A stretch of DNA of 64,000 nt from Streptomyces parvus (GCF_032121415.1 NZ_CP135079.1:4278001-4342000); one strand, 5' to 3'; positions 7,189-16,776 are shown, counted from the first letter of the stretch. Numbers and translations are program-made. The notes: generated from the sequence alone by a model not told the origin.

Positions 7189-9627
7189 ATGAGCAGCCTC
7201 TTTGACGACAACTTCCTGACCGGCCTCCAGCCCGCGGAGGACGGCCCCCCGCCGCCCCCCGAGGACCACGCGCCCGAAGCGGTGCCGGAGGGACTCTTCG
7301 AGGGCGTCTACGACGCGCCCCCGCCGCCCCGGGACGGGTACTACCGGGACGGCCACCCGCGCCCGGCGATCGACTCCGCCGCGCTGCTCGACGGGCTCAA
7401 CACCGAGCAGCGCGCCGCCGTCGTGCACGCCGGGTCCCCGCTGCTCATCGTCGCCGGGGCCGGCTCGGGCAAGACCCGGGTGCTCACCCACCGCATCGCC
7501 CACCTGCTGGCCGAGCGGGGCACGCACCCCGGGCAGATCCTCGCGATCACCTTCACCAACAAGGCCGCGGGCGAGATGAAGGAGCGCGTCGAGCAGCTCG
7601 TCGGCCCGCGCGCCAACGCCATGTGGGTCATGACCTTCCACAGCGCGTGCGTCCGCATCCTGCGCCGCGAGTCGAAGAAGCTCGGCTTCACCTCGTCGTT
7701 CTCGATCTACGACGCCGCCGACTCCAAGCGGCTGATGGCCCTGGTCTGCCGCGATCTGGACCTCGACCCCAAGCGCTACCCGCCGAAGTCCTTCACCGCC
7801 AAGGTCTCCAACCTCAAGAACGAGCTCATCGACGAGGAGACCTTCGCCGGACAGGCCGCCGACGGCTTCGAGAAGACCCTCGCCCAGGCGTACGCGCTCT
7901 ACCAGGCCCGCCTGCGCGAGGCCAACGCCCTGGACTTCGACGACATCATCATGACGACGGTCCACCTCCTCCAGGCCTTCCCGGACGTCGCCGAGCACTA
8001 CCGCCGCCGCTTCCGCCACGTCCTGGTCGACGAGTACCAGGACACCAACCACGCCCAGTACACGCTGGTCCGTGAGCTGGTCGGCCCGGCCGGGGAGAAC
8101 GACGCCCCCGCCGAGCTGTGCGTGGTCGGTGACGCGGACCAGTCGATCTACGCCTTCCGGGGCGCGACCATCCGCAACATCCTCCAGTTCGAGGAGGACT
8201 ACCCGAGCGCGACGACGATCCTGCTGGAGCAGAACTACCGCTCCACGCAGACGATCCTCTCCGCCGCCAACGCCGTCATCGAGCGCAACGAGAGCCGCCG
8301 CCCGAAGAACCTCTGGACCAACGCCGGCTCCGGCGCCCGCATCACCGGCTATGTCGCCGACACCGAGCACGACGAGGCGCAGTTCGTCGCCGACGAGATC
8401 GACCGGCTCACCGACGCCGGCGACGCCAAGGCGGGCGACGTCGCCGTCTTCTACCGGACCAACGCCCAGTCCCGTGTCTTCGAAGAGATCTTCATCCGCG
8501 TCGGCCTGCCCTACAAGGTCGTCGGCGGCGTGCGCTTCTACGAGCGCAAGGAGGTCCGGGACGTCCTGGCCTACCTCCGCGTCCTCGCCAACCCCGAGGA
8601 CACCGTCCCGCTGCGGCGCATCCTCAACGTCCCCAAGCGCGGCATCGGCGACCGCGCCGAAGCCATGATCGACGCCCTGTCGATGCGCGAGAAGATCTCC
8701 TTCCCGCAGGCGCTGCGCCGCGTCGACGAGGCGTACGGCATGGCCGCCCGCTCCTCCAACGCCGTCAAGCGGTTCAACACGCTGATGGAGGAGTTGCGCA
8801 CGATCGTCGAGTCCGGCGCCGGACCCGCCGTCGTCCTGGAAGCCGTCCTGGAGCGCACGGGCTATCTCGCCGAGCTCCAGGCCTCCACCGACCCGCAGGA
8901 CGAGACCCGGATCGAGAACCTGCAGGAGCTCGCCGCCGTCGCCCTCGAATTCGAGCAGGAGCGCGGAGAGGAGGAGGGCGCGGGCACGCTCGCGGAGTTC
9001 CTGGAGAAGGTCGCGCTCGTCGCGGACTCCGACCAGATCCCCGACGAGGACGAGGACGGCTCCGGCGTCATCACGCTGATGACCCTGCACACGGCGAAGG
9101 GCCTGGAGTTCCCGGTCGTCTTCCTCACCGGCCTGGAGGACGGCGTCTTCCCGCACATGCGGGCCCTCGGCCAGACCAAGGAGCTGGAGGAGGAGCGCCG
9201 CCTCGCGTACGTCGGCATCACCCGCGCCCGCGAACGGCTCTATCTGACCCGGGCCGCCATGCGCAGTGCCTGGGGCCAGCCCTCGTACAACCCGCCGTCG
9301 CGGTTCCTGGAGGAGATTCCCGAAGCCCACCTGGACTGGAAGCGCAAGGGCCCGATGGCCGCCCCCGCCGGGCCCACCTCCGGCATCACGTCCTCGCTGT
9401 CCTCCTCCCGCTCCCGCTCCGGCCCCTCGGGCTTCGCGACCCGGCGCTCCTCGGACAAGCCGACGGTCGCCCTGGCCGTCGGGGACCGGGTCACGCACGA
9501 CCAGTTCGGCCTGGGCACGGTGACGGCCGTCGAGGGCCACGGCGACCAGGCCAAGGCGACGGTCGACTTCGGTGACGAGCGCCCGAAGAAGCTGCTCCTG
9601 CGGTACGCGCCGGTCGAGAAGCTGTAG
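7189..9627 (+). CDS. pcrA: ATP-dependent DNA helicase UvrD/PcrA, 812 aa
   Basis: Superfamily 1A helicase with all motifs: Walker A AGAGSGKT (about residues 89-96), Ia TFTNKAAGEM, II VDEYQDT, III VVGDADQSIYAFRGA, IV QNYRS, V TLHTAKGLEFPVVFL and VI YVGITRARE. The C-terminus has a Tudor-like RNA-polymerase-interacting segment (VGDRVTHDQFGLGTV). An N-terminal acidic/Pro-rich extension of about 65 residues precedes the helicase core, common in actinobacterial PcrA. It translocates 3'-5' on ssDNA in nucleotide excision repair and removal of RecA or stalled polymerase. Monocistronic, ending in a strong perfect hairpin shared with the convergent M23 gene. Confidence 0.97.
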   Translation: MSSLFDDNFLTGLQPAEDGPPPPPEDHAPEAVPEGLFEGVYDAPPPPRDGYYRDGHPRPAIDSAALLDGLNTEQRAAVVHAGSPLLIVAGAGSGKTRVLTHRIAHLLAERGTHPGQILAITFTNKAAGEMKERVEQLVGPRANAMWVMTFHSACVRILRRESKKLGFTSSFSIYDAADSKRLMALVCRDLDLDPKRYPPKSFTAKVSNLKNELIDEETFAGQAADGFEKTLAQAYALYQARLREANALDFDDIIMTTVHLLQAFPDVAEHYRRRFRHVLVDEYQDTNHAQYTLVRELVGPAGENDAPAELCVVGDADQSIYAFRGATIRNILQFEEDYPSATTILLEQNYRSTQTILSAANAVIERNESRRPKNLWTNAGSGARITGYVADTEHDEAQFVADEIDRLTDAGDAKAGDVAVFYRTNAQSRVFEEIFIRVGLPYKVVGGVRFYERKEVRDVLAYLRVLANPEDTVPLRRILNVPKRGIGDRAEAMIDALSMREKISFPQALRRVDEAYGMAARSSNAVKRFNTLMEELRTIVESGAGPAVVLEAVLERTGYLAELQASTDPQDETRIENLQELAAVALEFEQERGEEEGAGTLAEFLEKVALVADSDQIPDEDEDGSGVITLMTLHTAKGLEFPVVFLTGLEDGVFPHMRALGQTKELEEERRLAYVGITRARERLYLTRAAMRSAWGQPSYNPPSRFLEEIPEAHLDWKRKGPMAAPAGPTSGITSSLSSSRSRSGPSGFATRRSSDKPTVALAVGDRVTHDQFGLGTVTAVEGHGDQAKATVDFGDERPKKLLLRYAPVEKL

Positions 9628-9676
9628 GACACGCGGGAGGGGGAAGGGCCGAAGCCCTTCCCCCTCCCGCGTGTCC
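9627..9676. terminator. bidirectional terminator, 23-bp perfect stem
   Basis: Arms 9627-9649 and 9654-9676 are perfect reverse complements with a CGAA tetraloop. It begins at the last base of the pcrA stop codon and ends 15 bases before the M23 stop codon, so it can serve both convergent genes. Confidence 0.9.
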
Positions 9677-9691
9677 GCTCTCGCCGTTCCC

Positions 9692-11437
9692 TCAGGCCGG
9701 GTTGAGACCCTTGCTGCGCAGCCACACCAGCGGGTCGATCGCCGTGCCGCCGCCGGGCCGGACCTCGAAGTGCAGGTGCGGGCCGGTGGAGTTGCCCGAG
9801 TTCCCGGAGTACGCGATGACGTCACCGGCCTTCACCGGGCCCGAGCGGATCCTGGTGCTGCTGAGGTGGCAGTACCAGGTCTCGGTGCCGTCGGCGGCGG
9901 TCACGATCGCCATGACGCCGTAGGCGCTGTTCAGCTGGGTGCGTACGGTGCCGTCGGTCGCGGCCATCACCGGAGTGCCGTACGAGACGGGGAAGTCGAT
10001 GCCCGAGTGCACGGACATCCAGTTGACGCCCGCCTGGCCGTAGTAGGCGGAGAGCCCGTGCTGCTTGACCGGCAGGACGAACTTGGGGCGCAGCGCCTCA
10101 CGGCGTGCGGCCTCCTCCTCGCGCTTCTTCTTCTCCGCCGCCTGCCGCTCCCGCAGGTCGATGCGCTCCTGGGTGCGGCTCGCGCGCTCGCGGAAGTCGT
10201 CGCTGCCCTCGGAGAGCTGCGCCAGCTGGCTGTCCAGCCGGTTGTTCGCGGCGACCGGCTTGACCGTGCTGGGGTCGGCGACCGCCAGCGAGGTGGTCGT
10301 CTCCTCCGGTTTCTCCTCACCGCCGGGCATCCCGCCGACCGAGGCGGCCGCGATGCCCGCGACGCTCATCACGCAGGCGGAGGGCACCGCGACGGTCAGC
10401 AGGGCGGAGCGCTTGGCGGGGGTGCGGCGGCGGGCCCGGTTGCGCGGGGCGGGGGGACGGGCCGCGGTGCGGTTCACGGAGTGCGGGGCGGGGAAACCGT
10501 CCCCGGGGTCCTGCTCCGGCTCCGGCGCGGTGTCCGGTGCGATGTCGTGGGCGAGGGCGTCGAACTGGGCGGTGGAGGACGCGTCGGCCGCCGGTTCACC
10601 GGCCGTGCGGTCCGCCTCGGCCGGCCCCTCGGGCGCCGTCGCGTCGGCCTGCTGCTGTTCGTACGGCGAGTGCGACGTCTGTTCGGGCTCGTACGCGGCG
10701 TCCCCGGGCGTGGCGCCGGAGTTCCAGGCGGTCGCGTCGTAGGCGCCGGTGTCGTACGCGGCCGTGCCGTACGCGCCGGTCTCGTAGGCCCCGGTGTCGT
10801 AGGCGCCGGGGGTGAAGGCCGTGGTGTCGTAGGACCCGGTCTCGTAGGCGTCCGCCCCGTAGACGCCGCCGGTCGCGTACGCGGTGTCCGCCGGATACGT
10901 ACCGGTCTCGTAGGCGGACGTCTCGTACGTCCCGGTGCCGTATGCCCCGGTCGCGTACGCCTCCGCCCCGTACGCGGCGTCCGTGCCGTACGGGGCGGAG
11001 GGGAAGCCGGTGGTGGGGAACGCGCCGGTGTCGGCGGTCGCCCACTGGCCGGTCAGGTCCTGGTCGTCGACCTGCTGCCAGGCCCCGGAGGTGTCCCACT
11101 GCTGCGCGGCGTGGGGCTGCTGGGCGTGCTCCTGGACGTGCTCCTGAGGGGCGTAGCCGTCGTGGGCCGGCGTCTGCTGGGCGCCGGTGCTCCACGCGGA
11201 GGCGTCGTACTGGCCGCTGTGGTCCGGCTGTCCGGTCGCGTACGCGGTGGCGAAGCCGTCGCCGTAGGTGGCCTGGCCGTAGCCGGCGTCGCCGTATCCG
11301 GCGGCGGGGTGGCCGACGTCGTAGCCGGTGTCGTGGCCGCCGGGGAGCGAGCCGAAGAGCGGGTCGGTGTCGAAGCTGCCGGTCGATCGGTCGTCGTACC
11401 CGACATGCCCGGCGTGGGGGTGCTGGTCGTTCACCAA
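9692..11437 (-). CDS. membrane-anchored M23 family metallopeptidase with Tyr-rich repeats, 581 aa
   Basis: Domain order: a long cytosolic low-complexity N-terminal region of about 330 residues; a basic segment followed by one transmembrane helix (about 338-362); a predicted coiled coil (about 385-440); and a C-terminal peptidase M23/LysM-free lysostaphin-like domain. Zinc ligands are visible as HSGID (about residue 474) and HLHFEV near the end. Expected to cut peptidoglycan cross-bridges or stem peptides outside the membrane. Residues about 150-236 consist of repeated units of the type YETGAYDTGAY, encoded by imperfect DNA repeats at 10730-10985. The repeat region is cytosolic by topology. 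It converges with pcrA. Confidence 0.9.
   Translation of the reverse strand: MVNDQHPHAGHVGYDDRSTGSFDTDPLFGSLPGGHDTGYDVGHPAAGYGDAGYGQATYGDGFATAYATGQPDHSGQYDASAWSTGAQQTPAHDGYAPQEHVQEHAQQPHAAQQWDTSGAWQQVDDQDLTGQWATADTGAFPTTGFPSAPYGTDAAYGAEAYATGAYGTGTYETSAYETGTYPADTAYATGGVYGADAYETGSYDTTAFTPGAYDTGAYETGAYGTAAYDTGAYDATAWNSGATPGDAAYEPEQTSHSPYEQQQADATAPEGPAEADRTAGEPAADASSTAQFDALAHDIAPDTAPEPEQDPGDGFPAPHSVNRTAARPPAPRNRARRRTPAKRSALLTVAVPSACVMSVAGIAAASVGGMPGGEEKPEETTTSLAVADPSTVKPVAANNRLDSQLAQLSEGSDDFRERASRTQERIDLRERQAAEKKKREEEAARREALRPKFVLPVKQHGLSAYYGQAGVNWMSVHSGIDFPVSYGTPVMAATDGTVRTQLNSAYGVMAIVTAADGTETWYCHLSSTRIRSGPVKAGDVIAYSGNSGNSTGPHLHFEVRPGGGTAIDPLVWLRSKGLNPA
10730..10985 (-). repeat. imperfect 15-bp repeats coding for YxTGA units
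   Basis: Within the M23 gene, a short unit (GTACGCGGCCGTG / GTAGGCGCCGGTG variants on the plus strand) recurs at 15-base multiples and encodes Tyr-x-Thr-Gly-Ala-type pentapeptides, about 14-16 degenerate copies. The periodicity is obvious at protein level (YDTGAYETGAYGTAAYDTGA). Confidence 0.8.
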
Positions 11438-11640
11438 CGTCTCTCTCGCCTCGGCAGCAGGACTGTTCTGGGTCCCGGTGAGGGGTGTCCCAGGGGGAAG
11501 CAGTGGCCGCGACTGTACCCGGCGGTATGTGAGGACGACAATCTTCGACAGGTTTTGGGTCCGTAGGAAACGGGCAATCGGACGTCTTTCGGTGGACGGC
11601 AGACGCAGCCTTGGCCCTACGTTCGAGTGATGTTCTATTT

Positions 11641-12510
11641 TCAGGCCGCGGGCGTCGCCCCGGCGGTGGTGGCGTCGCCCTCTCCGGCCCCCGGCGCCTC
11701 AAGAGCCTCACGGACCGCGGCGGCCACCGTGGGGTGCACGGGCAGCGCGAGGTGACCGATGCCCGTGACGCGAACGTTCACCGCGTCGAGATCGGGGTGG
11801 TCGACGCACGCCGTCTCGACGGGGACCATCACCTGGTCCAACTCGCTCCAGAAGCTCACGAACCGGGTCCGGCAGCCGGGGGCGGGCCCGCGCAGCTCCT
11901 CGATCACCGAGGAGCCGCCGCGCATCTGCCGCACGATGGGGTGAACGCCCGCCCCGGGGGCGACGGCGGTCCCCCCGTGCGGGGTCCCGAGCGTCACCAG
12001 GGTGCGCACGCGCCGGTCACCGCCGAGCCGCTGTACGTAATAGCGGGCGATCAGGCCGCCGAGGCTGTGGCCGACGATGTCGACCCGGCCGTGTCCGGTG
12101 CGCGCGCAGATCTCCTCCACATGCCGGCCGAGCAGTTCGGCGGCGGTGCGGACGTCGCGGGTCAGCGGCGAGTAGTTGAGGGATGCCAGGCGGCGGCCGT
12201 GCCGGGTCAGCGCGCGGCGCAGGACGACGAACGCGGAGCGGTTGTCGATGAAGCCGTGCAGCAGGACGACGGGCGGCGCGGCGGCGGCCGCGGCCGGCAG
12301 ACCGGTCGTGGCCGGAGGTCCGGCCTCGGCGGGCGCGGTCCCGCGCCGCTCGGGGGTGAGCCCGAAGGGGTAGGCGATCAGGCGCCCGGTGAGGACGAAC
12401 AGCTCCAGCGCGGTGGCGCCGAGCAGCGCGGACGACAGTCGGGGGAGAGCCGGGAGGCGGGCGACGCGGGTGAGGTGGGTCAGCGGGGAGAGGGGAGGGG
12501 GGAACTTCAC
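11641..12510 (-). CDS. alpha/beta-hydrolase, triacylglycerol lipase-like, 289 aa
   Basis: GTG start at 12510 is preceded by AGGAGG with a 7-base spacer; the in-frame extension upstream to 12753 is Arg/Pro-rich and unlikely. Features of the lipase class: oxyanion HGFIDN (about residues 85-90), nucleophile elbow GHSLGG (Ser149), LGTPHGG, an Asp candidate in SELDQVMVP (Asp225) and His253 (GIGHLAL). An N-terminal hydrophobic stretch (about 22-50) may be a membrane anchor or uncleaved signal. Substrate unknown; similar enzymes are esterases/lipases acting on acylglycerols. Monocistronic, divergent from icmB. Confidence 0.85.
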   Translation of the reverse strand: MKFPPPLSPLTHLTRVARLPALPRLSSALLGATALELFVLTGRLIAYPFGLTPERRGTAPAEAGPPATTGLPAAAAAAPPVVLLHGFIDNRSAFVVLRRALTRHGRRLASLNYSPLTRDVRTAAELLGRHVEEICARTGHGRVDIVGHSLGGLIARYYVQRLGGDRRVRTLVTLGTPHGGTAVAPGAGVHPIVRQMRGGSSVIEELRGPAPGCRTRFVSFWSELDQVMVPVETACVDHPDLDAVNVRVTGIGHLALPVHPTVAAAVREALEAPGAGEGDATTAGATPAA

Positions 12511-12865
12511 GGCCTGCCTCCTGCACCGGCGTACGGAGAAGGCGGCCCCCGTCCCCGTACGCCCTTGTGGGTGGCGGGACGAGGAGTGCCGCCGGCCGGC
12601 CGGCGGCGGCCGGGGTCGAGGGGCCGCACCACCGTGCCGTGCGGCTGGCGGCGCGGTGGTGCGGCGACCTCGTAGCGGCTCCCCTCGCGCCGGGCCCCGC
12701 GCGGCCGGAACTCCGCGTGATGCCGGGGACGACGCCTGGCGAACATGTCCCACGTGTGATTTCCCCCTCCCCGCCTGCCGCGAAACTGTGGCTTGCGGGA
12801 TGCTGTGGATAACGTTCGTTCACATCCCCGTCCCTTCAGACGCGGGAGACCAGGTGGAGGCAGTG
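12511..12865. other. intergenic region between lipase and icmB
   Basis: This 355-base gap holds the divergent promoters of the lipase and icmB genes. A perfect 20-bp GC palindrome (GCCGCCGGCCGGCCGGCGGC) lies at 12588-12607. An AT-richer patch (12788-12835) near icmB could contain its promoter. Open frames here lack codon bias and SDs and I do not call a gene. Confidence 0.5.
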
Positions 12866-13279
12866 ATGGGTGTGACCGGTCCGATCCGTGTGGTGGTGGC
12901 CAAGCCGGGCCTCGACGGCCACGACCGCGGGGCCAAAGTCATCGCGCGGGCGTTGCGGGACGCCGGTATGGAGGTGATCTACACCGGGCTCCACCAGACG
13001 CCCGAGCAGATCGTCGACACGGCGATCCAGGAGGACGCCGACGCCATCGGCCTCTCGATCCTCTCCGGGGCGCACAACACGCTCTTCGCCAAGGTGATCG
13101 AGCTGCTGAAGGCCCGCGAGGCGGAGGACATCAAGGTGTTCGGCGGCGGGATCATCCCCGAGGACGACATCGCCCCGCTGAAGAAGCTGGGCGTCGCGGA
13201 GCTCTTCACGCCGGGGGCGACGACGACCGAGATCGTCACGTGGGTCAACGCCAACGTCCGCCAGGCAGCTCAGGCCTGA
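12866..13279 (+). CDS. icmB: cobalamin-binding small subunit, isobutyryl-CoA mutase type, 137 aa
   Basis: ATG start at 12866 follows GGAGG by 5 bases. The protein is a stand-alone B12-binding domain with the base-off motif D17-x-H19-x-x-G22 (LDGHDRG), the SIL segment and the GGGIIPEDD loop. Its length and sequence ([18 protein letters not shown]) match IcmB, the small subunit of coenzyme-B12-dependent isobutyryl-CoA mutase in Streptomyces, which interconverts isobutyryl- and n-butyryl-CoA and feeds polyketide precursors. The large subunit is not in the window, as in S. coelicolor where icmA is elsewhere. The subunit could also serve another acyl-CoA mutase. Confidence 0.87.
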   Translation: MGVTGPIRVVVAKPGLDGHDRGAKVIARALRDAGMEVIYTGLHQTPEQIVDTAIQEDADAIGLSILSGAHNTLFAKVIELLKAREAEDIKVFGGGIIPEDDIAPLKKLGVAELFTPGATTTEIVTWVNANVRQAAQA

Positions 13280-13290
13280 ACGCCGCATCC

Positions 13291-13378
13291 GGGACGGGCC
13301 CGCGCCGCGCACGGGACGGGCCCGCGCCGCGCACGGGACGGGCCCGCGCCGCGCACGGGACGGGCCCGCGCCGCGCAC
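13291..13378. repeat. 22-bp tandem repeat, four perfect copies
   Basis: Four identical 22-bp units start at 13291, 13313, 13335 and 13357, each containing GGGCCCGCGCCGCGC. They fill most of the gap between the convergent icmB and DUF5691 genes. GGGCCC and GCGC palindromes in each unit allow alternative hairpins, so the array may act as a terminator and may vary in copy number between strains. Confidence 0.95.
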
Positions 13379-13411
13379 GGGCCGGTCCCGGGCCATCGGC
13401 GCACGTCTCTG

Positions 13412-15058
13412 TCAGGCCATCAGCTCCGCCTCCATCGCGGCGCGCAGCCGCAGGGTGGAGACCAGGCGTTGGAAGGCCTCCGACCAGTAGCCGCCGGCCC
13501 CCGGTGACGCGCCCTCCTGCTCGTCCTGCGCGGCCGTGAGGACCTCCAGTCGGTCGGCCTCGGCCGGATCCAGACAGCGTTCCGCGAGGCCCATCACCCC
13601 GCTGAAGCTCCACGGATAACTCCCGCCGTCCCGCGCGATGTCGAGCGCGTCGACCACCGCACGCCCGAGCGGCCCGGCCCAGGGGACCGTGCACACCCCG
13701 AGCAGCTGGAACGCCTCCGACAGGCCGTGTTCCGCGATGAACTCGGCGACCCAGGAGGCGCGTTCCCCCTCGCCCAGAACGGCCAGGAGCTTCGAGCGCT
13801 CGGCGATCGAGGCCGTCCCGGGACCGCTCGCCACCGGCTCCGACGGACGCCCGAGCAAGGCCCGGGACCACCGCGGGTTCCGCTGCCGGACCGCCGCCCG
13901 GCACCAGGCGGTGTGCAACTCGTCGGCCCAGTCGTCGGCGACGGGCAGGGCGACGATCTCTTCGGCCGGACGCCCGCCGAACCGCTCCTCCCAGACGCCG
14001 AGCGGGGTGGCCTCCACCAACTGCCCGAGCCACCAGGACCGTTCTCCCCGGCCCGTCGGCGGGACCGCCATGACGCCGTCGCGCTGCATGTCCGCGTCGC
14101 ATTCGTGCGGCGCCTCCACGGAGATGGAAGCGACATCCCCCGTCCGGTCCGGGTGCACGCAGGACAGCGCGCGGGCCGCCATCCGTGCGGCGAGGGCGGA
14201 ACCGGGCAGGGCGGAGAGCAGTTCGGCGGCGGTGGCGCGGACATTGCGGCTGCGGTCGGAGAGGGCCTGCTCCAGGAACGGCTCGTCAAAGCCGCTCAGC
14301 CCCGACCGCAGGGAATCCAGGAACATCAGCCGGTCCTCGGCCCGTTCGGTCGGCCAGGTGGTGGCGAGCAGGGCGAGCGCGGCGGGCGGATCCTGTGCCC
14401 GTACGGCGTCGAGCAGCGCGACCCGCTCCGCGAACAGCCCCTCCTCCCACAGCCGGGCCACCGCATCCGGGTCCGTGAGGTCGGTCTGCGGCGCACCGCT
14501 CGCGGCGCCCCGCAGGGCGAACTTCCAGTCGGGGTTCAGCCCGGCCAGCCACATCCCGCGCGGCCCGGCGAACGCGAGCGCCTGCGGGCGCAGGTCCGTC
14601 CGCGCGCGGGCGGCGTCCAGCAGCGGGGGCAGCAGGGCCGCCGGGGCGCGGAATCCCCTCCTGTTGGCGATGGCCAGCCACTGCGGGATGAGTTCGGTGA
14701 GGTCGGGCGCGGTCCCGCGCCGCCCGGCGCCCGAGGGCGCGGAGCGGTCGGCCAGCAGGTGGGCGAGCCGGTGCCGGGCGGCCTCCGGGAGCGCAGGGCG
14801 CGGATCCGGGGCGGCGGGCTCGGGCCGGGCCTCCGGCACGGCGGGCAGCAGGCCGGCCCGCCGCCGCACGGTGTGCAGCGCGGCGGCGTCCAGCAGGGCC
14901 GCGGGGGCATCGGCCGGTCCGGGGTCGCCGCGTGGTGCCGGAGGACGGCGGTCGGTCCCCAGGAGAGCGGAGGTGACCAGCTCCTCCCAGGGGAGGGAGT
15001 CGACGGACGCGGACGCGGACGCGGTGGTGGGTGCGGTGGGGCTGGTCGTGTGAGGCAT
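13412..15058 (-). CDS. DUF5691 family protein, 548 aa
   Basis: ATG start at 15058 with a GGGAGGGGAAAGAG leader. The protein is soluble, Ala/Leu/Arg-rich and mostly helical, with HEAT-like helical pairs in the middle (for example DRSRNVRATAAELLSALPGS around residues 265-290). N-terminal motif LPWEELVTSALLGTDRRPP is typical of DUF5691 proteins that occur beside SWIM and MoxR/VWA genes. No catalytic motif is recognisable. It lies 125 bp downstream of the SWIM gene on the same strand and probably shares its transcript. Role unknown; possibly a scaffold in the MoxR-VWA complex (inference). Confidence 0.8.
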   Translation of the reverse strand: MPHTTSPTAPTTASASASVDSLPWEELVTSALLGTDRRPPAPRGDPGPADAPAALLDAAALHTVRRRAGLLPAVPEARPEPAAPDPRPALPEAARHRLAHLLADRSAPSGAGRRGTAPDLTELIPQWLAIANRRGFRAPAALLPPLLDAARARTDLRPQALAFAGPRGMWLAGLNPDWKFALRGAASGAPQTDLTDPDAVARLWEEGLFAERVALLDAVRAQDPPAALALLATTWPTERAEDRLMFLDSLRSGLSGFDEPFLEQALSDRSRNVRATAAELLSALPGSALAARMAARALSCVHPDRTGDVASISVEAPHECDADMQRDGVMAVPPTGRGERSWWLGQLVEATPLGVWEERFGGRPAEEIVALPVADDWADELHTAWCRAAVRQRNPRWSRALLGRPSEPVASGPGTASIAERSKLLAVLGEGERASWVAEFIAEHGLSEAFQLLGVCTVPWAGPLGRAVVDALDIARDGGSYPWSFSGVMGLAERCLDPAEADRLEVLTAAQDEQEGASPGAGGYWSEAFQRLVSTLRLRAAMEAELMA

Positions 15059-15183
15059 CTCTTTCCCCTCCCGTGGCAGGGATGCGCGGATGTCGGACAG
15101 GAGCAGCGGACGGAAGCAGGGGACAGGGCGGCGGTGGGTGTGGGGCGGAGCGTAGGCCCGGTCTGCCGGCCCACCCGCCCGGG

Positions 15184-16614
15184 TCAGACCAGTCGGACGA
15201 CCGACCCGCCCGTGGCGCCCCCGCCTTCCACCCCCTCACCCGGGTCCCAGGCCGCGAACGGGTCGAAGCCGCGGTGGCCGATCTCGCCGAACACCGTGAC
15301 CGGGCCGCCGCCGGACAGGGCGACGAGCTTCCACAGGCCCGGCCGGGACAGCGCGGCCGGGGCGAGCGGCAGCGCGGATCCGGTGCGGGCGCCGGGGTGG
15401 GCGTCCGCGTGTGCGTCGGCCACCTGCCAGCCGTCCTTGGACGGCACGGGTATGACATCGCGCAGGGTGACCGGCCAGGCGTCCAGCCAGGGGTCGTCCC
15501 GCAGGGCGTTCCCGTAGACGGCCGGCGCGGCCGCTGCGGCGATCCCCGGCGGGGGACCGGCCGCAGCCGTGGCCCCGAACTGCTCGCCCAACTCCGCCCG
15601 GAGCTGCCCGCCGCCCGGATACGGCGTCAGCTCGGCGTCGATCGTCGCCCCCACCGGCAGCGCCTGCGCCGGGGGCCGGCCCGCCGCGCCGAACGAGAGC
15701 AGCAGAGCGGTGCGGCCCGATCCCCGCCCGTACAGCCAGATCCGGCGGGCGACGATCTTGCCGTCCGGGATGTCGTACTGCGCGAGGACCAGCCAGTGGT
15801 CGCGGACCGGGGGGCCTTCGGCGGACAGGGGCAGCCCCACTCTCGTCCGCACGGTCGCGGCCAGCGGATCCGGCAGCCGGTCCCGGCCGAGCCAGGCCGC
15901 GTCCAGCAGATGGAGCAGGCCGCACTCCTCCAGCAACCGGACCGGCCAGCCCGGCCCGGATCCGGTGATCGCGCCCAACTCCCGCACGCGGGCGGCAAGA
16001 CCGGGGGCCTGGGCGTCGACCATACGGGCCGCTGTCTCCTCCCACAGGCCGTACCCCGAGCGGTCGGTCGCGGCCAGTCCGCCGCGCAGCAGATCCGCCA
16101 GACGCTGCTCCAGCTCCTGGGCACCGCCCGTGACCCGCTCCGCGCGGCGCTCCGCCCGCTTTCTGGCGGCGGCCGGGTCGGCGGGGCCCCGCACGCTGCC
16201 GCCGCCCGCCGCGGGACTGCTCGTGCGCGCCGCTCGTGCGCGCCGGCCCGCGAGCCACTCCTCGGCCCAGTCGGCCGGCTCGGCGGACCGGAACGCGGCG
16301 TCGTCGGACGCCCGCAGCAGCAACAGCCCCAGCGCGTGCTTGCACGGGAACTTCCGGCTCGGGCAACTGCACTGGTAGGCAGGGCCCGTGGGGTCGACCA
16401 CCGTCCGATACGGCGTGCTCCCGCTGCCCTTGCACAGGCCCCACACCGCACCCGTCGCGTCGCACCCCGTACCGGACCACGGACCGGCCGCGCCGAGGCG
16501 CGTGCCCGCCTTGCGTGACGCCGTGTCAGGAGCCAGTGCCAGCACCTGTTCCACCGACCAGCGCGCCACCGGGGCACCGGCGGGCGAGGGCTCTCCCCCG
16601 TGAGATAGCTGCAT
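15184..16614 (-). CDS. SWIM zinc-finger protein, 476 aa
   Basis: Start placed at ATG 16614 (MQLSHGGEPS), with a short GGAG upstream; in-frame GTGs on either side make the start uncertain. The SWIM motif is intact: C82-x-C84-x6-C91-x-H93 (CSCPSRKFPCKH), followed by a hydrophobic GLLLL. Residues about 115-155 are basic, and the rest is an alpha/beta region with no known enzyme motif. SWIM domains bind DNA or protein. The E. coli YehQ protein has the same domain and lies next to MoxR and VWA genes (yehL, yehP), as here. Upstream of DUF5691 on the same strand and divergent from the lipoprotein-AAA genes. Confidence 0.88.
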   Translation of the reverse strand: MQLSHGGEPSPAGAPVARWSVEQVLALAPDTASRKAGTRLGAAGPWSGTGCDATGAVWGLCKGSGSTPYRTVVDPTGPAYQCSCPSRKFPCKHALGLLLLRASDDAAFRSAEPADWAEEWLAGRRARAARTSSPAAGGGSVRGPADPAAARKRAERRAERVTGGAQELEQRLADLLRGGLAATDRSGYGLWEETAARMVDAQAPGLAARVRELGAITGSGPGWPVRLLEECGLLHLLDAAWLGRDRLPDPLAATVRTRVGLPLSAEGPPVRDHWLVLAQYDIPDGKIVARRIWLYGRGSGRTALLLSFGAAGRPPAQALPVGATIDAELTPYPGGGQLRAELGEQFGATAAAGPPPGIAAAAAPAVYGNALRDDPWLDAWPVTLRDVIPVPSKDGWQVADAHADAHPGARTGSALPLAPAALSRPGLWKLVALSGGGPVTVFGEIGHRGFDPFAAWDPGEGVEGGGATGGSVVRLV

Positions 16615-16776
16615 GTCTCCGACGGTAGGGGGCGCCACTGACAATCCCCTCGGACCTGCTCCGACCTGCGAAGCCGCGATCCGGGGGAGATTTGACTTTG
16701 CCCTGCCTCTGGGTTTCTCTGCGGTCTCCGCGTACGGAACGGATCCGTGCCCGGGCCGATCCAGGGGGGATCCCAG

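Noticed and set aside
6751-9825. A 1024-codon open frame antisense to pcrA
   Set aside because: Its protein is low-complexity with no family signature and mirrors the codons of the well-supported helicase; in GC-rich DNA the antisense frame stays open by chance.
12389-12865. N-terminal extension of IcmB to an upstream ATG
   Set aside because: The extension is Arg/Pro/Gly-rich and has no homology; the ATG at 12866 has a clear SD and gives the exact family length.
13291-13378. CRISPR-like repeat array
   Set aside because: Copies are directly adjacent with no spacers and no cas genes are in the window; it is a simple tandem repeat.
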